Below are positions 47,002 to 57,725 of a DNA stretch of 64,000 nucleotides, one piece after another. Origin of the DNA: Adiantum capillus-veneris (Eukaryota; Streptophyta; Polypodiopsida; Polypodiales; Pteridaceae). The DNA lies in contig CM043958.1 of NCBI GenBank assembly GCA_014529385.2, positions 127,180,817 to 127,244,816 of the forward strand, read 5' to 3'. Numbering within the stretch: the stretch's first letter is position 1; each line of letters begins with the position of its first letter. Under the pieces are notes generated by a model that was given only the letters and a program-made list of their open reading frames with translations, did not search any database and was not told the DNA's origin. Position numbers and translations under genes: made by a program.

Positions 47002-47968
47002 TACTCTATTTGAGGCTCCATCCACTGGTATGGTCCTTTGATACTTCAACTCCATTGATCTTCATCATAGTATTATGAACATCTACATGTACTGATATAC
47101 TCATGGCCCAATAGAAAAATTGCCATACCATGCTTTGAAGAGATGTTGTGTTTGTACTTTTGATGTTTGTGTCATAACACGATTGAATAGGATGGAACTA
47201 AGATTAACCATTGCCTTGGTATTCATGGTTCTTGTCAGGAGCATGTTAAATAGCTTTTTGAATACATATGTTAGGCTGTTTTTTAGACTAAAAGCTTCAA
47301 CAACAAATTTATAGGGTACATTGTGTTCCAGCATTGAGACTAGAATGCCCTAATCCCCATCTTTGTATTTCTTCCCACCCTGAGGGGTTTCCTTTAGAAA
47401 ATTGCTAATTGCATCTGTTGTGCAGGGTTGGGATTTTGATGCAACTAAAAGGTGGGCATTGAGTTGTGCAATGTGAACTTTGTATGTTGAGGACCCTTCT
47501 TGACGAGAGTGGCTTCTTTGACAGTCCAAATGGGATCTTAAATGGGTTGGATATAAGGGCTTAGGATTTCAAGCAGAAGCATCTGACCATGATTTGAACA
47601 AACTTGGCCATCCAAGAAAACATGGAGTCAAAATATGACAAGTTTTCTATTGAGACTATGTAGAAAAAGTGCACCTTTTGGTCCTCTTCCCTTGAATAAT
47701 AAATTTAAATAAAATTAGCAATATTTTTAAAATGAGAGCCAAAAAAATTTCGATGACTATATTATATATTTGGAAGTTCATTAGAAGATTGGAATTTGGT
47801 AGCGTGGTAAGTAAAATGAATTGAGAATATTATGAATGCAGAGGAGGGAGATACGGTTCGGCCTGCCAGCTAGAGCCCAACACTACCAGCCCACGATACC
47901 ATGTTCCTAGGTATTTCTCCTCTCTCTTGATGGTAGTACCTGTGCCTAGTGAGCACACCTCTCTTCTC
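47002..47968. other. Unassigned DNA between E1 flank and E6
   Basis: I see no domain or RNA gene. Short frames at 47101-47334 and 47120-47314 overlap on opposite strands. The part after 47820 leads into the (CT)n tract at the edge of E6. Confidence 0.5.
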
Positions 47969-47971
47969 TCT

Positions 47972-48048
<77 letters not shown>
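47969..48048. repeat. (CT)n microsatellite at the left edge of E6
   Basis: A CT run of about 80 bp followed by short CA and CT runs up to 48085, where homology to the E6 LTR starts. Confidence 0.9.
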
Positions 48049-48050
<2 letters not shown>

Positions 48051-48085
48051 TCACACACACACACTCCTCTCTCTGCTCACACACA

Positions 48086-48241
48086 CGCCACCCATTTTAC
48101 TAACCTTATTCATTTACATAACATAAAATAATAAGGGGATGTGGATATTTTATCCACTGAGAGCTCCACCACACCTTGTGTCCTGCTGCACTACACTTTG
48201 CACTTGCGCTTGCACGCACACGCTCCGCATCATGCCTCACA
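48086..48241 (+). repeat. E6 5' LTR, truncated at its start
   Basis: It aligns with 53968-54114, both ending in cctcaca after shared segments such as tttatccact and gagctccac. The segment matching 53940-53967 is absent. Confidence 0.8.
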
Positions 48242-48243
48242 AG

Positions 48244-48263
48244 TAGTATCAGAGCTTCAACGC
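48244..48263 (+). other. E6 primer-binding site (initiator Met type)
   Basis: tagtatcagagcttcaacgc, two bases from the LTR, differs from TGGTATCAGAGC only at the second base. Confidence 0.8.
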
Positions 48264-48668
48264 CTCCTCGCCCCACTCTCGACATGTGCACTAGCTTTGA
48301 TTTGAGATAAGTCTCAAAGCTTTAGAGCAGGAGACATTTTCTTTGAGCTTTTTAGGGAGAGCTCGACATTCTGCAGCAAAGATTGGAGTTAAATGTCACT
48401 AGCACTTGATATTTGCAACGGTTCGGAGAGTGCAGAAAAGCAAAGTAGAACACTACCTGCACTAAGGCAAAGTGCAGGCAACTCAAAAGCGTTACATTTT
48501 TTTTCTACACAGCATTGGAAAAAATTCCTGGAGACAACGCTAACTGACAAGCATAGCATAGCGTTGAATTCCCATGTGAATAGTGCGACACAAAGAAGCA
48601 GATATCATTGGCTACTATGGAGCGCTACAAGAGCTAGCAATACATACATACACACACACACACACAAA

Positions 48669-48723
<55 letters not shown>

Positions 48724-50031
48724 CGATTGTGTGTGTGTGGGTTTCTCTGACATCGGCATCCCACTCTCCGGCTCTGAACTCTCCGACTTCTTTTTCTTTG
48801 ACTTCGACACCATCTCAGGTACTCTCAATTTTGGCATCAACTCTTATCGACATCGGTTTTGGCATCGACTCTCTTCGACGTCTTTGGCAACGTCCTCTTC
48901 CCCTTTGACATCTCCAACATTGCTTTTTATGGCATCCACATCACTCTCCCACACATATATGTATGTCTTTTGGTGGATTGATCGATGCATAAACCTGTGA
49001 ATTTTGCCTGATCCACGATTCCCATCGCAAGACAGATTTTTGCTTGAATAGTGGGACACAGAGAGGAGCTACTCTTTGTGCTGGAAATCTCGAGAGAGAC
49101 ATGATTTCCTGAGTACACTTCTTAGAGGCATAGATTCGGCATCGACATTACATGTGGAGTTAGTGTCAGATATTCAACCATAGATCGCTTTCCGGTTGAG
49201 GAGTAGCGTTTTGCATCGACATTATAGGTGGAGATTATAGGTTTTTAGATACGCACAGGTACCACATCTTTCAAGCATTCTTGGCAGTCATTTTGACGGT
49301 TTCTTTGCGGATGGTCATGCATTGCACATGCATACTTTTTTGAGCACACATGGTGCTATTGAGCTCTTTTGAGAGCAGATATCGCCGTAGGAATTTATTT
49401 ATTGCATGCAACAATTTTTTGGTGCCTGTTTATGCGCAATTTCCCATGTACATTGAGTTATGGTTACAACCTATTGCACACCGTGTGGAGCCATTTTTTG
49501 GCCTTTTTGACGGTTATCCGTTCGTTGCTGAGGCTCGGTCCGAAAGAGCCCTTTCTGAGACTGGGGCTAGTCTTGAGTCTGCTTAGCCTTTGGAGGGTCG
49601 TTTGCATGAGGTTTTATTGAGCTGCGGTGTTCTCAAATGTTGAGACACTTTTGGTGATACAGGTTGTTGGAGTACCCCACTTTTGGTATCCTTGCCATAG
49701 GCTATGTATCTGGACGGACACTTTTGGTTTTGACGTCGAGTTGGCACACATGATAGTTTGTTACGTCAGTCTTATGCCCAATGGTTTCTTTTGTCAGTTT
49801 ATGCATTGATTTTATCATGTCGGGTTTGAGATTATGCTCCCCATAGAGAGAAGACTCTGCAATACTTTTCCCACAAGTCGACCATATGCGGTCTTGGCAC
49901 ATTTGACTACTTATAACCAGTTATCCTGCCACATTTTGTCTTGAGAGTTTCTACTCCTGTTTTAGGGGAAACTCTGCCAAAATTCTCCTAGCAATTTTTT
50001 CCATACATGTTTGGTCATTTTCTCTTGAGTT
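48264..50031 (+). other. E6 5' leader
   Basis: A 1.8-kb leader before gag. It holds (CA)n, (TA)n and (GA)n runs at about 48645-48723. From about 49430 to 49990 it is similar to the leader of E5 (about 56940-57345), most clearly 49593-49711 against 57114-57230. No protein domain is recognisable in its frames. Confidence 0.65.
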
Positions 50032-50760
50032 ATGGTTGCTACTAGTGCTTCAGAAAGGGAAGACTACTACGTAAAGAAATTTGATGGCACAATCTTTACG
50101 ATTTTGAAGCAACATATGCTTGATGTCTTAGTCAACGAGGACCTGTCCCAGCACTGTTGAAAGAGTCTAGAGAGAATGCTTACACTGATGATCAATGGGA
50201 AGAGTTAGATGCCCATGCTATGGCCACGATTAGATTACATCTTGGCGAGACCAGATTCTTCACGATTATGGACAAGAATACAACACGAGATATTTGGGAC
50301 TCTCTATGTGCGCTTGGGATAGAAAAAGTGCTACTAACAAAGTTTTCTTGATGATGAGATTTATGCGATTGAATTTGAAAGAAAATAGCAGTGTTAATGC
50401 ACACTTGAATGAGTTCAATAGCACATTTTCTCAGCTGACATCAAAAGGGCTGAAGTTTAATGATGAAATGAAGGCCATTTTCTTGCTATGCTCTTTGCCT
50501 TCTTCTTGGGATACATTCAACACTGTGATTAGTAGCTCCGCACCAAGCGGTAAAGTGAAATTTGGTGATGTTACTAGTGCATTGCTCATGAGGAGATTAG
50601 GCGTCAGTCTCGCAATAGCAGTGGGCATGGAGATGCATATATGGCAAGTGGCCATAATCTCCATAGGCAAAGAGGTGGACGTAGTTGCAGTCGCGATCGT
50701 TCACAGGATCATAAGGATCACTATAATCGTAGTAAGAGTTGAGGCCGTGACTTGAGAAAT
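50032..50760 (+). pseudogene. E6 Gag
   Basis: The coding region starts ATGGTTGCTACTAG at 50032 and passes through three phases (50032-50156, 50157-50351, 50294-50755). Gag of the copia UBN2 type is recognisable from LLTKFSLMMRF-like and LTSKGLKFNDEMKAIFLLCSLP sequences, followed by SWDTFNTVI. The zinc knuckle after it (ECYHDG near 50765) is degraded. It is non-functional. Confidence 0.75.
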
Positions 50761-50944
50761 GTAGAATGCTATCACGACGGGTAAGAAAGTCCATTTAAAG
50801 AAAAAATTCCATATTTGATAGTGTGAAAAGGACAAAGCTATTGTAGAGTCCGATACTCCAAAGAGCAATGTAAAGATACAGGAGATCAATGTGGTTGAAT
50901 CTCCACCTCCAAAGGTTGTTCCTGACTTGCAGTAGCCATCAAAT

Positions 50945-52257
50945 GTGCTTGTTTTCACTTTTGATTTGAGTCCAGATGCGTTATTGGCTCTTGATGAGTG
51001 TTATGCGCAAAACTGGACCATTGATTCACGTGCCAATTTCTATGTTACTGCCCATAGGGAATCGTTCTCTACATATACTGCTATGCATGGTTCAATCAAG
51101 CTTAGAGTTTCCTATCAGCTCGATATATGCAGTGTGGGAGATGTCAAGTCATGCATGACGAATGGCACTGAATTTATGCTTCGTGGAGTTGAACGTTTTC
51201 CAAAACTGACTAAGAGTTTGGTGTCACTTGGTCACCTTGATGCTCTAGCCTATACTACTATTGTTGGCTCAATGGTTCTTGGATGGTGCGTAAAGAAAAT
51301 TTGGTTGTCATAAAAGGTCATGAATTTGATTTGTTGTACTCTTTATATGTCACTTCAATCAAAGAGAGTTCTATCTATGTAGCCAAGCAACCTTCTACTG
51401 AGTTGTGGCATAGTCGGCTAGGCCATATGAGCTGCATATGAGCCAGAAGGGAATGAAAATGATTCAATGTTGGGTTACTTACCTATGTTAAACATTTTTT
51501 ATTTCAATTTATGTAAACATTGTATCTATGACAAGCAAACTAGGCAAACTTCCTCGCCATTACATTGACAATTGGGAAATCCTCTATATTGGTTCATAGC
51601 AATTTATGTGGGCCTATGCCACACAAATCTCTAGAGGGAGCATTGTATTTCGTGACATTCATAGACGAATCTACTCAAAAGGTGTGGGTATACTTTATTG
51701 AAGGGGAAAGACAAAGTGTTTGCTACATTCCATAAATCCTTAGCCATGGTTGAGAACCAATCTGGTAGAAAGCTAAAAGCTTTTTGAACTGACAATGGTG
51801 GAGAGTATGTCTTTATAGAGTTCAAGAATTTCTGTGGTAAACGAGGGATTTGGTGACAGTTTACTACATCATACACGTTTGCTCAGAATGGAATTGCTGA
51901 GCATATGGATCACACGATTCGAGAAAGAGTCACAACCATGTTATCTATGATGAATTTACCTCCTGAGTTTTGGGGAGAGGCTGTTATGTCAAACGTACAC
52001 ATCACCAATAGATCGCCTAGTACTCCGTTGAATTCAAGTATTCGCAGGAGATGTGGGTTGGCAAGAAGCCAACTTATGATAGATTACGTGTGTTTGGGTG
52101 TGAAGCATTCTCATACATTCCCAAAGAACTTCGTAAGAAGCTAGATCCCAAGTCACACAAGTGCATCTTTATTACTTCTAGTAGTGCTCCACAGAGAGCG
52201 GAATCCAATAGTCAGGTAGTGAGGAGATCTACGTGTGTATCTCGTGCCCCTGAGTGA
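50945..52257 (+). pseudogene. E6 protease and integrase
   Basis: The protease frame (50945-51313) has WTIDSRANFYVT, in which Arg replaces the Gly of the DSGA active site. A GAG-pre-integrase motif (LWHSRLGHMS) follows near 51403. The integrase core shows TDNGGEY near 51790 and NGIAEHMDHTIRERV near 51890, with stops in between. The core continues to SPSTPLNSS near 52020. Integrase upstream of RT is diagnostic of copia. Several stops make it inactive. Confidence 0.8.
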
Positions 52258-52319
52258 TTTGAGCCAGGATTAGACTATGTGTTAGTCACTGACTGTGATG
52301 AGCCCACTTGTTACACATA

Positions 52320-53080
52320 AGCTATTCAGATGGAAGATAGCGTGAAGTGGGAGTAGGCTATGCAATCTAAGTATAACTCAATTTTAGCCAATGAAACTTG
52401 GGAATTGACAAAGTTACCAGAAGGTAAACAAGCATTGCCTTTCAAATGGGTGTACAAGAAGAAGTACGCGTCAGAAGATCCAAGCCTAAGTATAAGGCTA
52501 GATTGGTTGCCAGAGGTTTCAAGCAAGAAAAAAGACATAGATTGCGATGATATTTTTTCTCTAGTAGTCAAGATGACTACACTACATCTTGTGCTTGGTT
52601 TAGTAGCCATTGAAGATATGGAATTGGTCCAAATGGATGTGAAGACGGCGTTTCTTCACGGGTCTTGATGAGGAAGATGTCTACATAAAGCAACCCGAAG
52701 GTTTTGAGATCAAGCCTGAGAAGCCAAGGGGCAGAACTGGTGTGTAGACTCAAGAAAGCTTTGTATGGACTAAAGCAAGGTTCAAGGCAATGGTACATCA
52801 AGTTTGATAAGTACATTCAATCCCAAGGTTATGTACGGAGCCAAGAGGATCACTGCTTATACACAAGGAGGTTGAACAACGGTTCCCTTATCATTCTTAT
52901 CTTGTACGTGGATGATATGCTTATAGCGGCGAAGTCCAAAGATGAGATTGCACTTCTCAAGGATGCCTTAAGCAAGCATTTTTCCATGAAGGATTTGGGT
53001 GATACACATCATTTTCTTGGTATGCGTATCAAGAGATATCCTAAGCATGGAATACTTGAACTATCATAGGTTGAGTATAT
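52320..53080 (+). pseudogene. E6 reverse transcriptase
   Basis: The copia RT spans at least two phases. Frame 52360-52668 has ANETWELTKLP and FKWVYKKKY; frame 52704-53069 has KALYGLKQGSRQWY, the catalytic LYVDDMLIA and FSMKDLGDTHHFLGM. A frameshift lies between 52660 and 52704, and VQMDVKTAFLHG just before it is the motif A region. Inactive because of the frameshift and stops at its start. Confidence 0.85.
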
Positions 53081-53090
53081 TCACAAGGTT

Positions 53091-53861
53091 TTGCAATGTT
53101 GTAACATGCAAGGGGGGAAAGCATTGAGTACCCCAATGGTTGCATATGTAAAACTTAGCAAAAATGATTGCCCAAAATCAGATGGTGAAAAGGTAGACAT
53201 GAAAAAGGTTCCATATTGTTCGACAGTTGGCAGTCTCATGTTTGCCATGGTTAGCACGCGACCAGATATTGCATTTGGAGTGGAAGTGGTCAACAAATAT
53301 ATGGCAAATCTGGGCAAAAAACATTGGGAAGTAGTGAAATATATCTTGAGATACATTAAGGGTTCAACCGACAAGTGCTTATACTTTGGGAACAATGATG
53401 CATCCATAGTTGGATACATTGATTCGGATTATGCGGGTTGTGTGGACACTAGGAGATCCACCTCTATCTACATTTTCTTGTTTGCTGGAGTGACAGTCTC
53501 TTGGAGATCATGTCTCCAAAATTGCACTTCGTATTCCACCAATGAGGCTGACTATGTTGCAGTTTCCAGTGCTAGCAAGGAAGTTGTATGGTTATCTCGT
53601 TTAGTGGGAGACCTTGGTATACACCAAACACCTGTGCTACATTGTGATAGCCAGAGTGCGATTGCGTTAGCAAAGAACCCCGTGTTTCATTCCAAGTCGA
53701 AACACATCGAGGTCAGGTGTCATGTGATACGAGATATTTTGGCTAGCAAACGCATTGAGTTAGCCAAAGTTCACATGGATGACAACCCTACAGATGCTCT
53801 TACGAAGAGCTCATCCATAGAGCGGTTCACACATTGCATTGAGATGATGGGCATAGGGTGA
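53091..53861 (+). CDS. E6 RNase H domain
   Basis: This frame of 256 residues is open and contains the RT C-terminus (YCSTVGSLMFAMVSTRPDIA) and RNase H with GYIDSDYAGCVDTRRST, TNEADYVAVSSASKEV and LHCDSQSAIALAKNP. The catalytic Asp, Glu and Asp positions are kept. It ends normally just before the purine tract. It degrades RNA in the RNA-DNA hybrid during reverse transcription. Confidence 0.85.
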   Translation: MQCCNMQGGKALSTPMVAYVKLSKNDCPKSDGEKVDMKKVPYCSTVGSLMFAMVSTRPDIAFGVEVVNKYMANLGKKHWEVVKYILRYIKGSTDKCLYFGNNDASIVGYIDSDYAGCVDTRRSTSIYIFLFAGVTVSWRSCLQNCTSYSTNEADYVAVSSASKEVVWLSRLVGDLGIHQTPVLHCDSQSAIALAKNPVFHSKSKHIEVRCHVIRDILASKRIELAKVHMDDNPTDALTKSSSIERFTHCIEMMGIG

Positions 53862-53928
53862 AGCCTCATGATAATTCACATTTGTATAGGTTTGTACTAA
53901 CATAGGCTACTTGGGCCACCATGGCTTC

Positions 53929-53939
53929 AAGTGGGAGAT
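53929..53939 (+). other. E6 polypurine tract
   Basis: aagtgggagat abutting the TG of the 3' LTR, as in most plant copia elements. Confidence 0.8.
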
Positions 53940-54114
53940 TGTAAGGGTGCATGCCATACCGGTTGGGCGCCGCCCATTTTGCTAACCTTATTAATATAAA
54001 AGAATACGGGACTGTGGATACTTTATCCACTAAGAGCTCCACTACACCTAGTGTCCTACTGCACTACACTCTGCACTTGCACTCGCACGCACATACTACA
54101 CATCGCGCCTCACA
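53940..54114 (+). repeat. E6 3' LTR
   Basis: 175 bp, TGTAAGGG to CTCACA. The following 5 bases are tactc, but no matching copy can be placed on the left because that LTR end is missing. Confidence 0.85.
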
Positions 54115-54432
54115 TACTCCAAAGAAAAGAGTCCAGTCAGAGTTTGTTCCTTGCTATCAAGCGCGCCGTTGTTGAGGCTCTCTCTCTCTCTCTCTCTCTC
54201 TCTCTAGTGCAACCGTTTTTTGACCTAGTAGACAGCAGTTTACTCTTTTTATCATAGCTTCTTCATCCAAACGCCGATTTGGGTGGTCTATAGCCTCAAT
54301 CAAAGAGCATGACACCCTCTATGCATTTATGAAATATAGAAATTTTTATAGTTATGGAAGGCATTTTTGTAGCAGCATTTCTGAAGTGAACAAGTTCAAG
54401 AAAGTTGACTTTCATCTCCTATTTAACATACA
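54115..54432 (+). other. Region before LINE ORF1, probable 5' UTR
   Basis: It contains a (CT)n run at about 54178-54206 and otherwise no coding signal. It lies between E6 and the LINE ORF1 and may be its 5' untranslated part. Confidence 0.45.
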
Positions 54433-55543
54433 ATGTCTTTCGACGCTCACAAGGGTTCTTTATCTTCAACAAGGTCCACAAAAATTGTGGAAGATGATCC
54501 CAAATCTCTTGTGTGTGGGGATAGCAACACAACCACTCAACCAATGACATCAAAAACCATGATCATGGAATACTTGGTATCGTTGCAAGAGACCGTAACA
54601 AACAAGGCGAAGACTTACTGGCACTTGCAATGGAGAATGGCACGCTAAGGGTACTTGTGGTTGTGAATGAGAATCTAAAGAGGACACTTGAGATGGAAAC
54701 AACACATTTGATGCAACTTGAAGAGGAAGTCAAGGAATGTAAATGCTCTCTTGTGGACTTGAATGCTTTGAAGGAGCGCATGAGCAAAGTAGAGCATGAC
54801 CATGTATTTAAAGAAAAGAAATTTGATACCATGAGGCAGGATGTATGCAACATGAAAAATGTATGCACAAACAAGTCTTGGGCTGATGTATGTGGTAACA
54901 ATGTGGTTCATAATTCCTCACTCATGCAAGTTATGGCTCTAACAAAGAATGTTGAGAATGTGGATGTGAGGAGTTGAGGGAATGGGAGCGACGTTCCAAG
55001 AACATTGTTATTCATGGAATTCATGAAGAGAAGTTAAAGACGCCACCTTCTCTTGCCATTGTTATCGAAGATTTCTTCAAAACCCACTTTGGCATGTCGG
55101 GAGTTATGGTCTATGAAGCACATAGAGTGGGTAAGCAAGGAGCTCCTCACTCGGGAGAATGGCCAATTGTATGCACCATGCTGGATGAGACCAAACGAAA
55201 GATTATCCTTGATAATATTTGGATCTATTTGAAGAATACAAAATGTTTTGTATGTGAAGATCTAACCATTTAAGCAACAAAATATCCGTCGCAAGGCATA
55301 CAAGGAAAAGAATAAGAAAAACAAGGAGATCTCTCATGAAGAAAATGTGCCCAAGGAGGAGGCAAGTCCCTCGAGCAAATAGGGATGCGTGACCTATGAG
55401 GCCGAGTTACAATTGAAAATATGCTTTTGGAATTGCAATGGATACCCATGGAATGCGGGGGTTGGCATTGATGAACTAACAAGCAAAGCCAATGTTGTAC
55501 TTCTTGTTGAAACTTGGGAGCATGATACACAAAGGATTAACGG
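54433..55543 (+). pseudogene. LINE-1: non-LTR retrotransposon ORF1 and start of endonuclease
   Basis: Three short frames (54433-54648, 54630-54977, 54974-55273) form a broken ORF1. The middle part has heptad-like sequence (LKRTLEMETTHLMQLEEE) indicating a coiled coil. The last part reads ERRSKNIVIHGI, GVMVYEAHRVG and DETKRKIILDN, the RRM-like and C-terminal parts of LINE ORF1 proteins that bind RNA. From 55389 a second frame begins with KICFWNCNGYPW and VVLLVETW, the N-terminus of the AP-type endonuclease in ORF2. It is cut at 55543 by E5. The rest would lie right of the window. Confidence 0.75.
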
Positions 55544-56932
55544 TGTCAGGAGTTTTTTGGAGCAAGGGATTGCGCATATGTACATACACATGCATGGTGC
55601 ATCAAATAAAGGATTGCCCAATTTCCTTAGCCAGGTGGTTACGTGGGGCCCACATGTGTACAGGTAGGACAACATGTACATAGTGCATCGATTTTCACTA
55701 TTACTAGTACCAATGTGTTTTTTCTATAATAATGAGGAGTTGCTAGCGCGTAAACTTCTCGAGGAAGCTATCCGCGGGCCGACGACATGAGGTCAGCAGG
55801 TGCGTCAGATGGCATCTAGTGGCGTCAGGAGGGCGAACGAGGTCAATATTTGCACGCGGATGAAGACGGACACAACGTGGGTGTTTTCTTGTGAGAGTTA
55901 TGCAAAAAGGTCATCATTAGGACCACTTTTTGGGGCCACTTCATGTGGTGGCGAGATGCATTATTGGAAAAAAGTTGAGTGCCAGGTGTGCGAATGATGC
56001 AAAAAGGTGACAACTATGCACTGCGAGGTTAGTTTTTGGCCTGTTCGGGGTCCATTTGAGGTCATCTAAAAGGCCAAGGGTGCCCAACTAATAAATCTAA
56101 GTGTGGGAACTGAAAAAACAGAGAGAAGACCAGAAAAAAACGTGGAGAAGAGAGGAGGAACAGCCGCAAGTGTGTTTTTGCTCATTTTGGAGCCTATTTT
56201 GGCCGTAAACTGCTCATCCGAGGTCGGATTTGAGCACTTCGACATTGTAGACTGGGGTTTTGGGCCGTTCCGGACGCGATGGCGCTGTCCATTTTGCCAA
56301 ATTCCTCACTCTTTTCCTGCTGTTTTTCTGTGTAAGTTTCTCCTATGAGCGAAGTTTCTGCTCCAGTTTGTGATTGTATCTGGCTTATTTTACCCATATT
56401 GTGTGAGCTGTTTGCCCCATTGGTGTTGGCCCAAGCTCATTTGTATCTAAACATCAGAAATTCTCCTCTTTTGAGCTGAGTTTTTTGGGTGTGTGTGTGT
56501 GTGTGTGTGTGTGTGTCTGTGTGGAGTGGGCAAGTGGATAGTCTCTCTCCTCTCACTCCAGAGGTGTGTTCCCTGTCTCGGCCAGGTGTGTTGTGTAAGC
56601 CGAGTGGTGCCCCATAGTGTGTGTGTGTATCTTCCCAAGAGTGTGTGTCGGGTCGTTATAGAGGCGCTGTGTGTGTTTTCATCCCGCTCACATTCTTTTG
56701 GCGCCCCCACGGAGGATCTTCTTCGAGTACCTTCTGCTTCGAGCTTCGAGATTCGGGATTACAGGTTGCAAGTTGCAGGTTGTAGATTACAGGTTACAGG
56801 TTACAGGTTACAAGTTACAGGGACAGGGACAGGGACAGGTACAGGTACAGGTGATTCACATAGGTATAGGTAGCTAGAGTACAGTGATATACTAGCAGTG
56901 ATGTCACTTGCAGTTGTTGTGGGTATGCATCA
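55544..56932 (+). repeat. E5 5' LTR (end approximate)
   Basis: The first 835 bp are proven by the second LTR. The end is placed at the CA before a tggcgcc primer-like sequence (56935), giving about 1.39 kb. It contains a (GT)n run near 56491-56518 and short tandem repeats at 56763-56852. Confidence 0.6.
56763..56852. repeat. Short tandem repeats ggttaca and gggaca in E5 LTR
   Basis: A series of variants of ggttaca (7 bp) passes into gggaca and ggtaca (6 bp) units. It lies in the LTR part for which no second copy is in the window. Confidence 0.85.
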
Positions 56933-56934
56933 CT

Positions 56935-56952
56935 TGGCGCCTGTTTGAGCGC
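56935..56952 (+). other. E5 candidate primer-binding site
   Basis: tggcgcctgtttgagcgc starts with TGGCGCC, as expected for pairing with a tRNA 3' CCA end. I could not assign the tRNA, and the match beyond seven bases to tRNA-Asp is poor. Confidence 0.35.
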
Positions 56953-57440
56953 ATTGTCTGCTGGATTGTACGTTACTTGTGGAAACTGCCATTGTACACA
57001 TTTGTGGAGCCATACTTGGTTGTATTTGGCAGTCCCAGCCATTTCTGAGACTTGGTCTGGAAGATAGTCATTTCTGAGACTTGACTATATGCACTTTGCA
57101 TTAGCCTTCGTGTGAGGGTCGATAGCGTGAGGTTTTTATTGAGCTGGGGGATTCTCAAATGTGGAGATCCTTTCGGTGATACAGGTAGCTGGAGCACCCT
57201 TTTTGTGACCTCTCCATAGGCTATGTACTAGTGAGTCCTACTTGATGCTCGGGTTCTATTGTTGACAGTTTATGCATACATAGACAGTCTATATTTTGGG
57301 TTCCTACTGCTCTACTTCTGGGGAAACTCTGTCGAAATTTTCCCAAGTTATGATGACTGGTTTTTTGGTATTTTGAGCCATTTATGTTGTTATGCTGCTG
57401 AAATTTTGGCAAAATCAGAGGTTGAGTCAGGTGTGCCTTC
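56953..57440 (+). other. E5 leader
   Basis: Noncoding leader. It contains two close copies of atttctgagacttg at about 57040 and 57070, and a segment similar to the E6 leader (57114-57230). Confidence 0.55.
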
Positions 57441-57683
57441 TTGGGAGCTTCATGGTTGGCTTTAATGGATGATCAAAATGGCCCTCAGTTCACTCCTTTT
57501 CATTTAACTCAAAGAATTCAGATTAATGTTCATGTGTCCAGGAAGATCTTTTTCCAGCAGCGCATAGTCTTTATGTTTGGGCCAAGAAGATTGAGAGAGA
57601 TCCTGGAATGTCCTTTGCCTGTTGTCATTCCGATGATTAACTATGAAAACTCATTTGATGTGCATGTGTTTGTCCTTATCTAA
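57441..57683 (+). CDS. E5 ORF upstream of gag
   Basis: An 80-residue frame ending 42 bp before gag. It contains INVHVSRKIFFQQRIVFMFG and NYENSFDVHVF, aligning with the E2 frame at 21045-21266. The two share about half their residues by eye despite belonging to different elements. The product is unknown. The start Met may be downstream of the real one, as upstream sequence in E2 is longer and includes a zinc knuckle. Confidence 0.6.
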   Translation: MGASWLALMDDQNGPQFTPFHLTQRIQINVHVSRKIFFQQRIVFMFGPRRLREILECPLPVVIPMINYENSFDVHVFVLI

Positions 57684-57725
57684 AGCTGAGCTCCATTGAA
57701 GTTTTTGGGGATTGGGTAGTGAAAA

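Larger units (their letters stand above)
48086..54114 (+). mobile_element. E6: decayed Ty1/copia retrotransposon
   Basis: E6 has short LTRs (right 53940-54114, left 48086-48241), an iMet-type primer site and a copia-typical purine tract (aagtgggagat). The order gag, protease, integrase, RT, RNase H defines Ty1/copia. Many stops and frameshifts, together with about 20 percent LTR divergence by rough count, make it the oldest complete structure in the window. About 30 bases at the LTR start are missing on the left, replaced by (CT)n and (CA)n. A target duplication cannot be shown. Confidence 0.85.

Noticed and set aside
55800-56348. Short frames repeated at 63422-63970
   Set aside because: They are the two E5 LTR copies. 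Repetition reflects LTR identity and not coding function.
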